Assembly: GCF_012999535.1 (NCBI RefSeq)
Contig: NZ_JABBWV010000010.1
Location: forward strand, 62,001 to 126,000
DNA length: 64,000 bases
Direction of reading: 5' to 3'
Source: Microbispora sp. H11081
GTDB taxonomy: Bacteria; Actinomycetota; Actinomycetes; Streptosporangiales; Streptosporangiaceae
Shown: piece after piece, positions 31,783-39,195 of the stretch
How the letters are laid out: every line of letters begins with the position of its first letter
How positions within the stretch are numbered: position 1 is the first letter of the stretch
The notes under the pieces: generated by a model
Told to the model about the DNA's origin: nothing
Seen by the model: the letters and a program-made list of their open reading frames with translations, nothing else
The model's database searches: none
Made by a program: the position numbers and the translations under genes

Positions 31783-33138
31783 TCAGCTCCTTACCACGGC
31801 GAGCACTTCGTCCCGGACGGCGGCGACCTTCTCGTCGTCGGCGGCCTCCGCGTTGAGCCGGAGCAGCGGCTCCGTGTTGGACGGACGCAGGTTGAACCAC
31901 CAGTCAGGACCGCTGACGGTGAGCCCGTCCAGCTCGTCGAAGGTAACACCCTCCCGGCCCGCGAAGGTCTCCCGTACGCTCGCCAGGGCGGCGGCCTGGT
32001 CCTCGACCCTGCTGTTGATCTCCCCGGACGCGGCGTAGCGCGAGTAGCGGGACAGCACCTCCGACAGCGGCCGGTCCTGCTCGCCCAGAGCCGCGAGCAC
32101 GTGCAGGGCGGCCAGCATGCCCGAGTCGGCGAACCAGAAGTCGCGGAAGTAGTAGTGGGCCGAGTGCTCCCCGCCGAACACGGCGCCGGTGCGGGCCATC
32201 TCCGCCTTGATGAACGAGTGGCCGACCCGCGTGCGGACGGGCTTGCCGCCGTGCTCGGCGACGATCTCCGGCACGCCCTTCGACGTGATCAGGTTGTGGA
32301 TGATCGTGGCGCCCGGGTTCTTGGCCAGTTCGCGCACCGCGACCAGCGCCGTGATGGTGGACGGCGAGACCGACTCGCCCCGCTCGTCGATGACCCAGCA
32401 CCGGTCGGCGTCGCCGTCGAAGGCGATGCCGATGTCCGCGCCGTGCGAGACGACCGCCTTCTGCAGGTCGCGCAGGTTCTCCGGCTCGATCGGGTTGGCC
32501 TCGTGGTTGGGGAAGCTGCCGTCGAGCTCGAAGTAGAGCGGGGTCAGCTCGATCGGCAGGCCCTTGAAGACCTCGGGGACCGTGTAGCCGCCCATGCCGT
32601 TGCCGGCGTCCACGACCACCTTGAGCGGCCGGATGCCCGACAGGTCGACCAGCGTCTTGAGGTGGGCGGCGTAGCCCTCCAGCACGTCGCGCTCGGTCAC
32701 CGTGCCGGCGCCGGGCTCGCCGCCGAGCCCTGCCTGGAGCAGTTCGGCCGCGCGGTCGCGGATCTCCAGCAGTCCGGTGTCGGTGCCCACCGGCACGGCG
32801 CCCGCCCGGCACATCTTCATGCCGTTGTACTTGGCCGGGTTATGGCTCGCGGTGAACATGACACCAGGGAGGTTCAGGCTGCCGCTGGCGTAGTAGAGCA
32901 TGTCGGTCGAGCCGAGCCCGGCGTTGACCACGTCGGCGCCACGGGAGGTCGCGCCCCTGGCGAACGCCGCGGCCAGCGGGCCGGAGGAGGGGCGCATGTC
33001 GTGCGCCATCACCACCGAGGTCGCGCCGGTCAGCTCCACGAAGGCCGCCCCGACGGCCTGTGCGACGTCCTCGTCGAGCTCGTCCGGCACCACGCCGCGC
33101 ACGTCGTACGCCTTGAAGATCCTGCCGAGGTCGGCCAC
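31783..33138 (-). CDS. manB: Phosphomannomutase/phosphoglucomutase
   Basis: A 451-residue alpha-D-phosphohexomutase converting hexose-6-phosphate to hexose-1-phosphate. Four signatures are seen: the phosphoserine loop TASHNPAKYNGMK, the metal loop IAFDGDADRCWVID, the sugar-binding loop FGGEHSAHYYFRDFWFADSG, and the phosphate-binding loop LRPSNTEPLLRLNAEA. GTG 33138 starts the usual IFKAYDVRGVVPDEL. It heads the run manB / Trm112 / SIS / CDF on the minus strand. Likely supplies mannose-1-phosphate for glycans. Confidence 0.95.
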   Translation of the reverse strand: MADLGRIFKAYDVRGVVPDELDEDVAQAVGAAFVELTGATSVVMAHDMRPSSGPLAAAFARGATSRGADVVNAGLGSTDMLYYASGSLNLPGVMFTASHNPAKYNGMKMCRAGAVPVGTDTGLLEIRDRAAELLQAGLGGEPGAGTVTERDVLEGYAAHLKTLVDLSGIRPLKVVVDAGNGMGGYTVPEVFKGLPIELTPLYFELDGSFPNHEANPIEPENLRDLQKAVVSHGADIGIAFDGDADRCWVIDERGESVSPSTITALVAVRELAKNPGATIIHNLITSKGVPEIVAEHGGKPVRTRVGHSFIKAEMARTGAVFGGEHSAHYYFRDFWFADSGMLAALHVLAALGEQDRPLSEVLSRYSRYAASGEINSRVEDQAAALASVRETFAGREGVTFDELDGLTVSGPDWWFNLRPSNTEPLLRLNAEAADDEKVAAVRDEVLAVVRS

Positions 33139-33263
33139 TGCACGCCCCTAAATGTCGTTAGTCTTCGCACCTGAGCCTATAGCGCCCCATTGCCCGCACA
33201 GCAGGCTCTCCACCATGGAACGCGCGCGAACTCGCCGCGCGGAATCCGCGCGGAGTCGCGGAG

Positions 33264-33641
33264 TCATCGGGCGGTCTCACCGCTCCTGTTGGGCTGCGCC
33301 GACTTGAGGACCCGCAGGTGGCCCCGGCGGCCCACCTCGACCGCCTGGCCGACGGGCTCGCCGGCGGCGGGAGCGGGGCGGGCGGCCTCCCGGACCGCGT
33401 TCGCCAGGGCTTCGAGATCGTCCCCGCTGGGGGAGGCGGACTCGGACGGAAGGCGCACGACCTCCCATCCCCTTGGCGCGGTGAGCCGTTCCGCGTGCTC
33501 CGCGCACAGGTCGTAACAGTGTGGCTCGACGTACGTCGCCAGGGGGCCGAGTACGGCGGTCGAGTCGGCGTAGACATACGTGAGTGTGAAGACGGCAGGC
33601 TGCCTGCAGGCGGTACGGGAACAGCTGCGGACGGGGCTCAC
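33264..33641 (-). CDS. DUF3499 zinc-ribbon-like protein
   Basis: A 125-residue actinobacterial protein. Metal-binding candidates are Cys7 and Cys12 (CSRTAC) with Cys42, Cys46 and His49 (HCYDLCAEH). The central block TLTYVYADSTAVLGPLATYVEPHCYDLCAEHAERLTAPRGWEVVRL is the conserved DUF3499 core; the C-terminal third is less ordered. GTG 33641 is used since the core begins close behind it. It is divergent from the metallopeptidase-like gene, an arrangement kept in Streptomyces. Function unknown. Confidence 0.9.
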   Translation of the reverse strand: MSPVRSCSRTACRQPAVFTLTYVYADSTAVLGPLATYVEPHCYDLCAEHAERLTAPRGWEVVRLPSESASPSGDDLEALANAVREAARPAPAAGEPVGQAVEVGRRGHLRVLKSAQPNRSGETAR

Positions 33642-33807
33642 GGAGGGACCGTATCCGGTCCGCGTTCACATTGCCACCACCCCGCCGCTCTTATTGAACG
33701 TGTCGCCACAATTCAGCGATCTCCGAAGTCGATATGACGTTGGTGGGCAAAGCGGACATGAGCCGCGGGATCCACCGTACCGACGGGCCGGGCCTTAAGC
33801 TGACTGC

Positions 33808-34275
33808 GTGAGCGATCGGAGCGGCGACAGGCCGGATCCAGCGCGGCGGGTGCGCCGCCGCGACCGGCACGGCCGCGGCATGCGCGGCCCTCTCGCGCCC
33901 TCACACGTCCCCATCGCGAAGTCGCGCGGCGAGCGGTTCGACGACCTGGTGCTCGACGCGGTCGACCGGCTGAAGCCGCGGTGGGGCACCCAGCTCGCGT
34001 CGGTCGAGTTCGCGGTGGAGGAGGTGCCGCCGGCCGCGGAACTGGTGGACGGCCCCGCCCGGCTGTCCTCGGAGCCGATCCCGCTCGGGCGTGCCGAGTC
34101 GGCCTCCGGGGACGATCCCGCCGCCGTCGTGCTGTACCGCCGGCCGCTGGAGGCGCGGGCCCGTGACCGCGACCAGCTCGGCACGCTGGTCCTTGACGTG
34201 GTGGTCGAGCAGGTGGCCAGCCTGCTGGGTCTCACCCCCGAGGCGATCGACCCCGGCTACGACGACCGGCACTGA
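33808..34275 (+). CDS. Metallopeptidase-family (zincin-like) protein lacking the usual His-Glu
   Basis: A 155-residue protein matching the actinobacterial metallopeptidase-like family by its head (RRRDRHGRGMRGPLAPSHVPIAKSRGERFDDLVLDAVDRL), the FAVEEVPP strand, VVLYRRPLEARARDRDQL, and the tail LLGLTPEAIDPGYDD. Relatives I know carry His-Glu in the LVHEVVVEQ helix; here the sequence is LVLDVVVEQ, with Leu129 and Asp130 in those places and Glu134 kept. It is therefore probably not a zinc peptidase. GTG 33808 start. It ends 4 bases before the convergent DUF5719 stop. Confidence 0.87.
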   Translation: MSDRSGDRPDPARRVRRRDRHGRGMRGPLAPSHVPIAKSRGERFDDLVLDAVDRLKPRWGTQLASVEFAVEEVPPAAELVDGPARLSSEPIPLGRAESASGDDPAAVVLYRRPLEARARDRDQLGTLVLDVVVEQVASLLGLTPEAIDPGYDDRH

Positions 34276-34279
34276 GCCA

Positions 34280-35731
34280 CTACGGGAGCACCACGCCCGG
34301 CGCGTCGATGGTGGGGGGCACCAGCGCCCAGATCCTGGCCATGGCGAGCGGCTGCGCGGTCACCAGCTGGCCGTCCCTGGCCGCCTCGTCGAGGACTCGC
34401 CCGCCGTACACCGGGCCAGAGCCGGGCTTCGGCCGTACGAGCACCCCGAAACCGCCCTTGCTGCCCTTGGGAGGCGTGAGCCTGAGCTCCTTGGTGCGCG
34501 CGGCGGGCAGCGTCACCTCGACCGGAGCCGGCGCCGCGCCCTTCGTGGGCAGTAGCCGCACCTCGACGGTGGCCGCCGCGAACGGCGCCGAGAGCACCAG
34601 CCAGGAGGTCTGCTTGCCCTCGGCCCTGCCGTCCGCGACGACGCTGCCGAGGTCGACGGAGGCGGCGCCGGCCGTGAAGGCGACGTCCTGCCTGGCCCCC
34701 GTACCGGTGATCTTCAGGCCCGCGACGATCGGGACGTCGGACTCCAGCACCAGCGCGGCCGGCTGCCCGCCGATGCCGGTGGACAGGTCGAGCGAGGACG
34801 CCGAGCCCGCCGGCACCTCGATCGTCTCCTTGTTCTTCAGCGCGTAGGAGCCGTCTTCGAGCACGGCCTTGATCCGCACGACCGTGTCCCGCTCCCCCGG
34901 CGTCGCGACGTACAGCTCCCGCTTCCCGGCGGTGCCCGGGATGCCGGGCACGACGACCCGGGTGGCCGGGGCGGCGGCCACGGGCAGCCAGTCGACGCCC
35001 CTGCCCTCGCCCAGCACGGCCTTGACCGCGGCGGCCACCCGGCCGCTGCGCGTGCTGACCTGCAGGGCCATGATCAGCGGGGAGGGCGCGAGGTCGCGAA
35101 GCCTGATCACGCGGTGCTCGCCGGGCTTGACGACGACGCCGGTGCCCCGCTCGCTCAGCACCGGGCCCTCCCCGGAGTAGACCATGAACGAGACGCTGGC
35201 CGGGGCGGAGTCGGGGTTGGCGAGGTAGAGGGTCATCTCCGCCGCCGCGGGCCCCGGCCCGACGAACCAGCTCTCCGCCCCCGGCTCCACGCAACGCACC
35301 CCTGCGAGCCCGCGCTGGGTGCCCGACGTCTCCCGGGCGGTCTGGGCGCTCTCCAGCCCGGCGGCCATCGAACCGGTGGCGTCGACCACGAGAGGGCCGC
35401 CCCCGGGGGCGATGTCACGCTGCCACAGCAGACCGACCCGGTCGATCACGTCGTCCTCGCCGCTCTTGCCCTCCGCGGCCTTCATGGGCGTCAGGGTGGC
35501 GCTCCCCGCGGTCTGGGCACGCTCGGGGTCCGCGGGGGTCACCACGCTCACCCGGTTCGCGGACGGCGCCGGGCACACGGCGGTCACCGACTCCACCGGC
35601 GCCCTGACCGCCTGCGGTCGGGCCTGCGCGACCGGCGTGGGCCGGCTGACGTGCGCCACGCCGTACAACGCGCCCAGTGCGACCAGCACCAGGGCGAGCA
35701 GGCCGAAGCGGTTCTCGATCAGTCTCCTCAC
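34280..35731 (-). CDS. DUF5719 membrane-anchored extracytoplasmic protein
   Basis: A 483-residue protein with one N-terminal helix (FGLLALVLVALGALYGVAH) and a large outside region of beta-sandwich type. Typical blocks: VCPAPSANRVSVVTPA, RCVEPGAESWFVGPGPAAAEMTLYLANPDSAPASVSF, PGEHRVIRLRDLAPS and SSLDLSTGIGGQPAALVLESDVPIVAGLKI. This is the actinobacterial DUF5719 family; function unknown. GTG 35731 overlaps the stop of the upstream glycosyltransferase (GTGA), as in related genomes, which suggests joint work in envelope glycan metabolism. Confidence 0.9.
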   Translation of the reverse strand: MRRLIENRFGLLALVLVALGALYGVAHVSRPTPVAQARPQAVRAPVESVTAVCPAPSANRVSVVTPADPERAQTAGSATLTPMKAAEGKSGEDDVIDRVGLLWQRDIAPGGGPLVVDATGSMAAGLESAQTARETSGTQRGLAGVRCVEPGAESWFVGPGPAAAEMTLYLANPDSAPASVSFMVYSGEGPVLSERGTGVVVKPGEHRVIRLRDLAPSPLIMALQVSTRSGRVAAAVKAVLGEGRGVDWLPVAAAPATRVVVPGIPGTAGKRELYVATPGERDTVVRIKAVLEDGSYALKNKETIEVPAGSASSLDLSTGIGGQPAALVLESDVPIVAGLKITGTGARQDVAFTAGAASVDLGSVVADGRAEGKQTSWLVLSAPFAAATVEVRLLPTKGAAPAPVEVTLPAARTKELRLTPPKGSKGGFGVLVRPKPGSGPVYGGRVLDEAARDGQLVTAQPLAMARIWALVPPTIDAPGVVLP

Positions 35732-38580
35732 GCGGGCACCCGATCTTCCTTCGCCCGGCGGCGGCCCCGTGGCCCTTCCTCCATTGGCACGTCGGCGTAG
35801 TCGGCCTCAGCGGGCTCCTTCGTACGGGCTCCGGGCGAGGCCAGGACCAGAATGAGCACGAGCAGCCCGCCCTGGGCCCATAGCCAGCCCCGGTGCAGCG
35901 CGCTCGCGGTCGCGGGCGGCGGGGGCACCGTCACCTGGCCGGGCACGCGCCACAGGCCCCCGGTCTCCGAGAGGCTCACCCGGACCAGCGCGGGCTGCGA
36001 GTCGAGCGCCCGCCGCAGGACCGGGTCGACCGGGCCTGGCACCGTCACGAAGCGGACTCCGAACGACGCGAGCGTCTCGACGTACGTGCTGCCCCGGCCG
36101 GATGCGAGCCCGGCGACCGCGGTCGCGAACCGGGCGCTCGGCTCCTCCGGCGGTTCGAGGTCGGACTCGCCGATCAGCGGGCCCCGGCCGCGCAGCACCG
36201 TGTAGCCGACCCTGTCGTCCCGTGGACGCAGCAGGAGCGTGCCCTCGCCCGGCTCCGACTGGAGCGCGGCGAGCACCGGCAGCGGGTCGCTCAGGTCGCC
36301 GCGCAGCGGGCCGTCCGCGCCTCTCGACACCCACAGCGCGGCGGCGGCGATCGGGCTCGCGAAGGCGACGAGGACGATCAGCATCGCGCCGAGGCGGCGC
36401 AGCCCGCCCGCGGCGCGGAACTCGGCGATCCGGTGCGCCTGATGTCCCGCGGCCATCAGCAGGCCGGTCGCCGCGAACGCCAGCGGCACCCCCGGCCACG
36501 CCTCACCGCCGATCCGGCTGACCACGATCGCCACCAGCAGCCCGAAGAGCATGACGCCCCAGCCGATCGCGACGACCATCTGGTGGCGCCGCAGCAGCAG
36601 GGCCGCCAGCGCGACCGCGATCATGCCCGCCGTCGCCCAGACGGGCGGCACGCCCGGTCCGCCGGGACTCAGCATGAGCAGCGACTCTGGGCCGAGGCCG
36701 ACGCCGGCGAGACGCCCGTCGCGCAGTCCCGCTTCGTGCAGGATCCGTCCCGGCTCCCTGACGATCTCCGCCAGCCACGGGAACAGCAGGACGACCGGGG
36801 TGCCGAGGCCGATCACAAGCGACCGCCTGACGCCTCTGCGAATGCCGCCGAACGACACGGCGGCGAGCGCGCCGAGGATCGCCACGAGCACGTACACGAG
36901 CGGGACGAAGGCCGTGCCCACCGTCAGGAGCAGGCCGAAGCCCCAGGCCGCGCGCCGCGACCCGGCGATCACGCGCGTGGCGAGCGCCATGTAGACGGGC
37001 AGCAGCACGAGCACGATCGCGGTGCCCAGCCGCCCGCCCGCCACCGCGCCCGTCGCGACCGGCAGCAGGGCGTAGGTGACTGCCAGCCAGACCCGCGCGG
37101 GCGTGTACGGGATCAGCCGCTTGGTGGCGGCGTACGCCGAGATCCCGGCCAGCGGCACGCAGCCGAGCAGCACCACGCCGACGGCCAGCCACGTCTTGCC
37201 GAGCGCGACCGCCGACAGCCCCGCGAGCACGGCGACGTACGGCGGGGCCCAGGTCTGCGAGCCGAGCCCGGTGACGTGGTGGTCCTCGACGTAGAGCCGC
37301 CACAGGTCGGACGCGCCGCCGGTGACCGGCACCAGCGCGCCGCCTCCCAGGTGGCCGCCGGACAGGAGCCCGGACAGCACGCTCCGTGCCGCGGCCACCG
37401 TGATCGCCGCCAGGATCAGCCCGAGCACGACGCCGGGGCTGCCGAACACGCGCTGGACGCCGCCGGAGTCGGTCAGCAGCTCGTCGCCGTCCTCCTCGTG
37501 GCCACGGTCCGCGGCCGCGTGGTGGCGGCCCGCCGAGTCCACCGGCCCGGCTCCGGCGAGGAAGCCCTGCACCATGTCGGCCAGCCGCCGCAGCGCGGCC
37601 CCCGGCGGGGTGAGCTTGCGCCGGATCGCCGGCCAGCCTTCCTTCCTGCCCTTCCTGCGGGCTTTGCGTGCGCGCATCAGGCGCCGCGGACGGCCGATGA
37701 CCGAGCCGAGCGCGGCCAGCTCGTCGAGGGCGTTGGCCGGCTGTTTGGCCAGCAGGAACAGCAGCGCGCGCAGCGTCGACGCGACGACGTTGCGCAGCAC
37801 GGACCGCACGAACGCGCCGAACGGCAGGTTCGCCATCAGGACGAACAGGCCGTTGCGCCGGCCGAGCCTGCGGGGGTGCTCGTCGCTGGTGGCGATCCTG
37901 CGCCGCCGCCGCGCCGCCGCCTCGGCGTGCCAGGCCACGGCGTCGCTCACGTTGAGCACGCGGTGCCCGGCCACGCGGGCCCGCCAGCACAGGTCGAGGT
38001 CGTCGCGGAACAGCGGCAACTCGGTGTCGAGGCCGTTCAGCTCGTCCCAGACGTCCCTGCGGATCAGCATGCCCGCCGTGGAGACGGAAAGGACGTCGGC
38101 GATGCCGTCATGCTGCCCCTGGTCGTACTCCCTGGGCTCAAGGCCGGTGTCGCGCCGCCCCGACCTGCTGACGGTCACGCCCATCTCCAGGAGCACCCGC
38201 CGGTCGAGCCAGTCGCGCAGCTTGGGGCCGAGGATGGCGGCCTTGGGATCCTGCTCCGCCGCCCCCAGCAGTGCCCGCAGCGCGTTCGCGTCGGGCGCGC
38301 AGTCGTCGTGGAGCAGCCAGACCCATTCCTGGCCCGGCGCGGGCGGCAGCCGCCGCAGGACCTCGTGGACGGCCTCGCCGAACCCGGTGGACCGGGGAAG
38401 GGTCAGCACGTTGCCCGTCCCGAACGCCTCGGTCAGCAGCTTCCCGCTGCCGTCACGGCTGCCGTTGTCGACGCCGACGACACGGTCGAGAGGCCTGGTC
38501 TGGCGCAGCACCGCCGCCAGCGTCTCCTTGAGCCAGCGGGCGCCGTCGTGGGCGACGACGATCGCGGTCACCGAGTGCAC
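35728..38580 (-). CDS. Large membrane glycosyltransferase, family 2
   Basis: A 950-residue protein. Residues 1-250 are a GT-A glycosyltransferase family 2 domain: VTAIVVAHDGARWLKETLAAV, VVGVDNGSRDGS, the DxD-like VWLLHDDCAPD, and ELPLFRDDLDLCWRARVAGHRV. The remaining 700 residues are mostly membrane helices with an extracytoplasmic portion, ending in KEPAEADYADVPMEEGPRGRRRAKED. Its N-terminus resembles galactofuranosyl/rhamnosyltransferases. A gene of this size and shape lies next to whiB in other actinomycetes. It is coupled to DUF5719. The transferred sugar is unknown. Confidence 0.9.
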   Translation of the reverse strand: MHSVTAIVVAHDGARWLKETLAAVLRQTRPLDRVVGVDNGSRDGSGKLLTEAFGTGNVLTLPRSTGFGEAVHEVLRRLPPAPGQEWVWLLHDDCAPDANALRALLGAAEQDPKAAILGPKLRDWLDRRVLLEMGVTVSRSGRRDTGLEPREYDQGQHDGIADVLSVSTAGMLIRRDVWDELNGLDTELPLFRDDLDLCWRARVAGHRVLNVSDAVAWHAEAAARRRRRIATSDEHPRRLGRRNGLFVLMANLPFGAFVRSVLRNVVASTLRALLFLLAKQPANALDELAALGSVIGRPRRLMRARKARRKGRKEGWPAIRRKLTPPGAALRRLADMVQGFLAGAGPVDSAGRHHAAADRGHEEDGDELLTDSGGVQRVFGSPGVVLGLILAAITVAAARSVLSGLLSGGHLGGGALVPVTGGASDLWRLYVEDHHVTGLGSQTWAPPYVAVLAGLSAVALGKTWLAVGVVLLGCVPLAGISAYAATKRLIPYTPARVWLAVTYALLPVATGAVAGGRLGTAIVLVLLPVYMALATRVIAGSRRAAWGFGLLLTVGTAFVPLVYVLVAILGALAAVSFGGIRRGVRRSLVIGLGTPVVLLFPWLAEIVREPGRILHEAGLRDGRLAGVGLGPESLLMLSPGGPGVPPVWATAGMIAVALAALLLRRHQMVVAIGWGVMLFGLLVAIVVSRIGGEAWPGVPLAFAATGLLMAAGHQAHRIAEFRAAGGLRRLGAMLIVLVAFASPIAAAALWVSRGADGPLRGDLSDPLPVLAALQSEPGEGTLLLRPRDDRVGYTVLRGRGPLIGESDLEPPEEPSARFATAVAGLASGRGSTYVETLASFGVRFVTVPGPVDPVLRRALDSQPALVRVSLSETGGLWRVPGQVTVPPPPATASALHRGWLWAQGGLLVLILVLASPGARTKEPAEADYADVPMEEGPRGRRRAKEDRVPA

Positions 38581-38701
38581 GTCGAGTCCTTGGGGGGTCG
38601 TACGGCTGAGCGCCGACCACGATACGGCAACCCGGACTCACCCGATCACTTCCAGGCGAAACAGGATCTCAGCAGCAATCAGGACAGGCCCCGACACGCC
38701 T

Positions 38702-38733
38702 GCGGGGCCGCGCGCCAAAGCACGCGGCCCCGC
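38702..38733 (-). terminator. Terminator of whiB
   Basis: Perfect 11-bp arms GCGGGGCCGCG (38702-38712) and CGCGGCCCCGC (38723-38733) with a 10-base loop, 12 bases past the whiB stop. It separates whiB from the glycosyltransferase gene downstream. Confidence 0.85.
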
Positions 38734-38745
38734 ATGACGTCGTCG

Positions 38746-39003
38746 TCAGACGGCCTGGCGCTTCATCTTGCGCCTTTCCCGCTCGGACAGACCGCCCCAG
38801 ATGCCGAAACGCTCATCATGCTCAAGCGCGTATTCAAGACACTCGGCGCGTACCTCACACGAACGGCACACCTTCTTGGCTTCCCTGGTAGAACCGCCCT
38901 TTTCAGGAAAGAACGCCTCGGGATCGGTCTGCGCGCACAAAGCACGCTCCTGCCACCCCAGATCTTCACCATCGAGCGCCTGTGCCATGACCAGATCGGT
39001 CAT
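38746..39003 (-). CDS. whiB: WhiB-family iron-sulfur transcription factor
   Basis: An 85-residue Wbl protein. Four cysteines (Cys23, Cys46, Cys49, Cys55) bind a [4Fe-4S] cluster in the pattern C-x22-C-x2-C-x5-C; then come the FGIWGGL turn and the basic SERERRKMKRQAV tail. The sequence (LGWQERALCAQTDPEAFFPEKGGSTREAKKVC) is that of WhiB proper, the sporulation septation regulator of Streptomyces (WhiB2 in mycobacteria), not WblE. ATG 39003 is chosen because GGGAGGTG lies just upstream; the longer frame adds residues not seen in WhiB. Single-gene transcript with its own promoter and terminator. Confidence 0.96.
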   Translation of the reverse strand: MTDLVMAQALDGEDLGWQERALCAQTDPEAFFPEKGGSTREAKKVCRSCEVRAECLEYALEHDERFGIWGGLSERERRKMKRQAV

Positions 39004-39099
39004 TGCACACCTCCCTGTCGCTCGCCCGCCCACATGGAGCCCCCCATAAAAACGCCTGCCCTATACCCACCCATGGGAAGGCGTAACAACATGTCTGTA

Positions 39100-39129
39100 A
39101 TTACACGCGCGTGGCGCGTGTGGCGTCAA
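39100..39129 (-). promoter_or_regulatory. Candidate whiB promoter with a palindrome in the spacer
   Basis: On the minus strand TTGACG (39129-39124) and TGTAAT (39105-39100) are separated by 18 bases. A perfect inverted repeat, ACACGCGC-N3-GCGCGTGT (39103-39121), fills the spacer. This is the classic place for an operator. The transcript would have a leader of about 90 bases. Confidence 0.6.
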
Positions 39130-39195
39130 GCGGCATAACGATACCCGGGGAAAGACCTGCTCGCCCCGGTTCGTATGCCCCGATCTACGGTCCTA

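Noticed and set aside
35893-39138. 1081-codon open frame on the plus strand opposite the glycosyltransferase and whiB
   Set aside because: Antisense to genes with strong motifs; very Arg/Glu/Gln-rich and lacking any fold signature.
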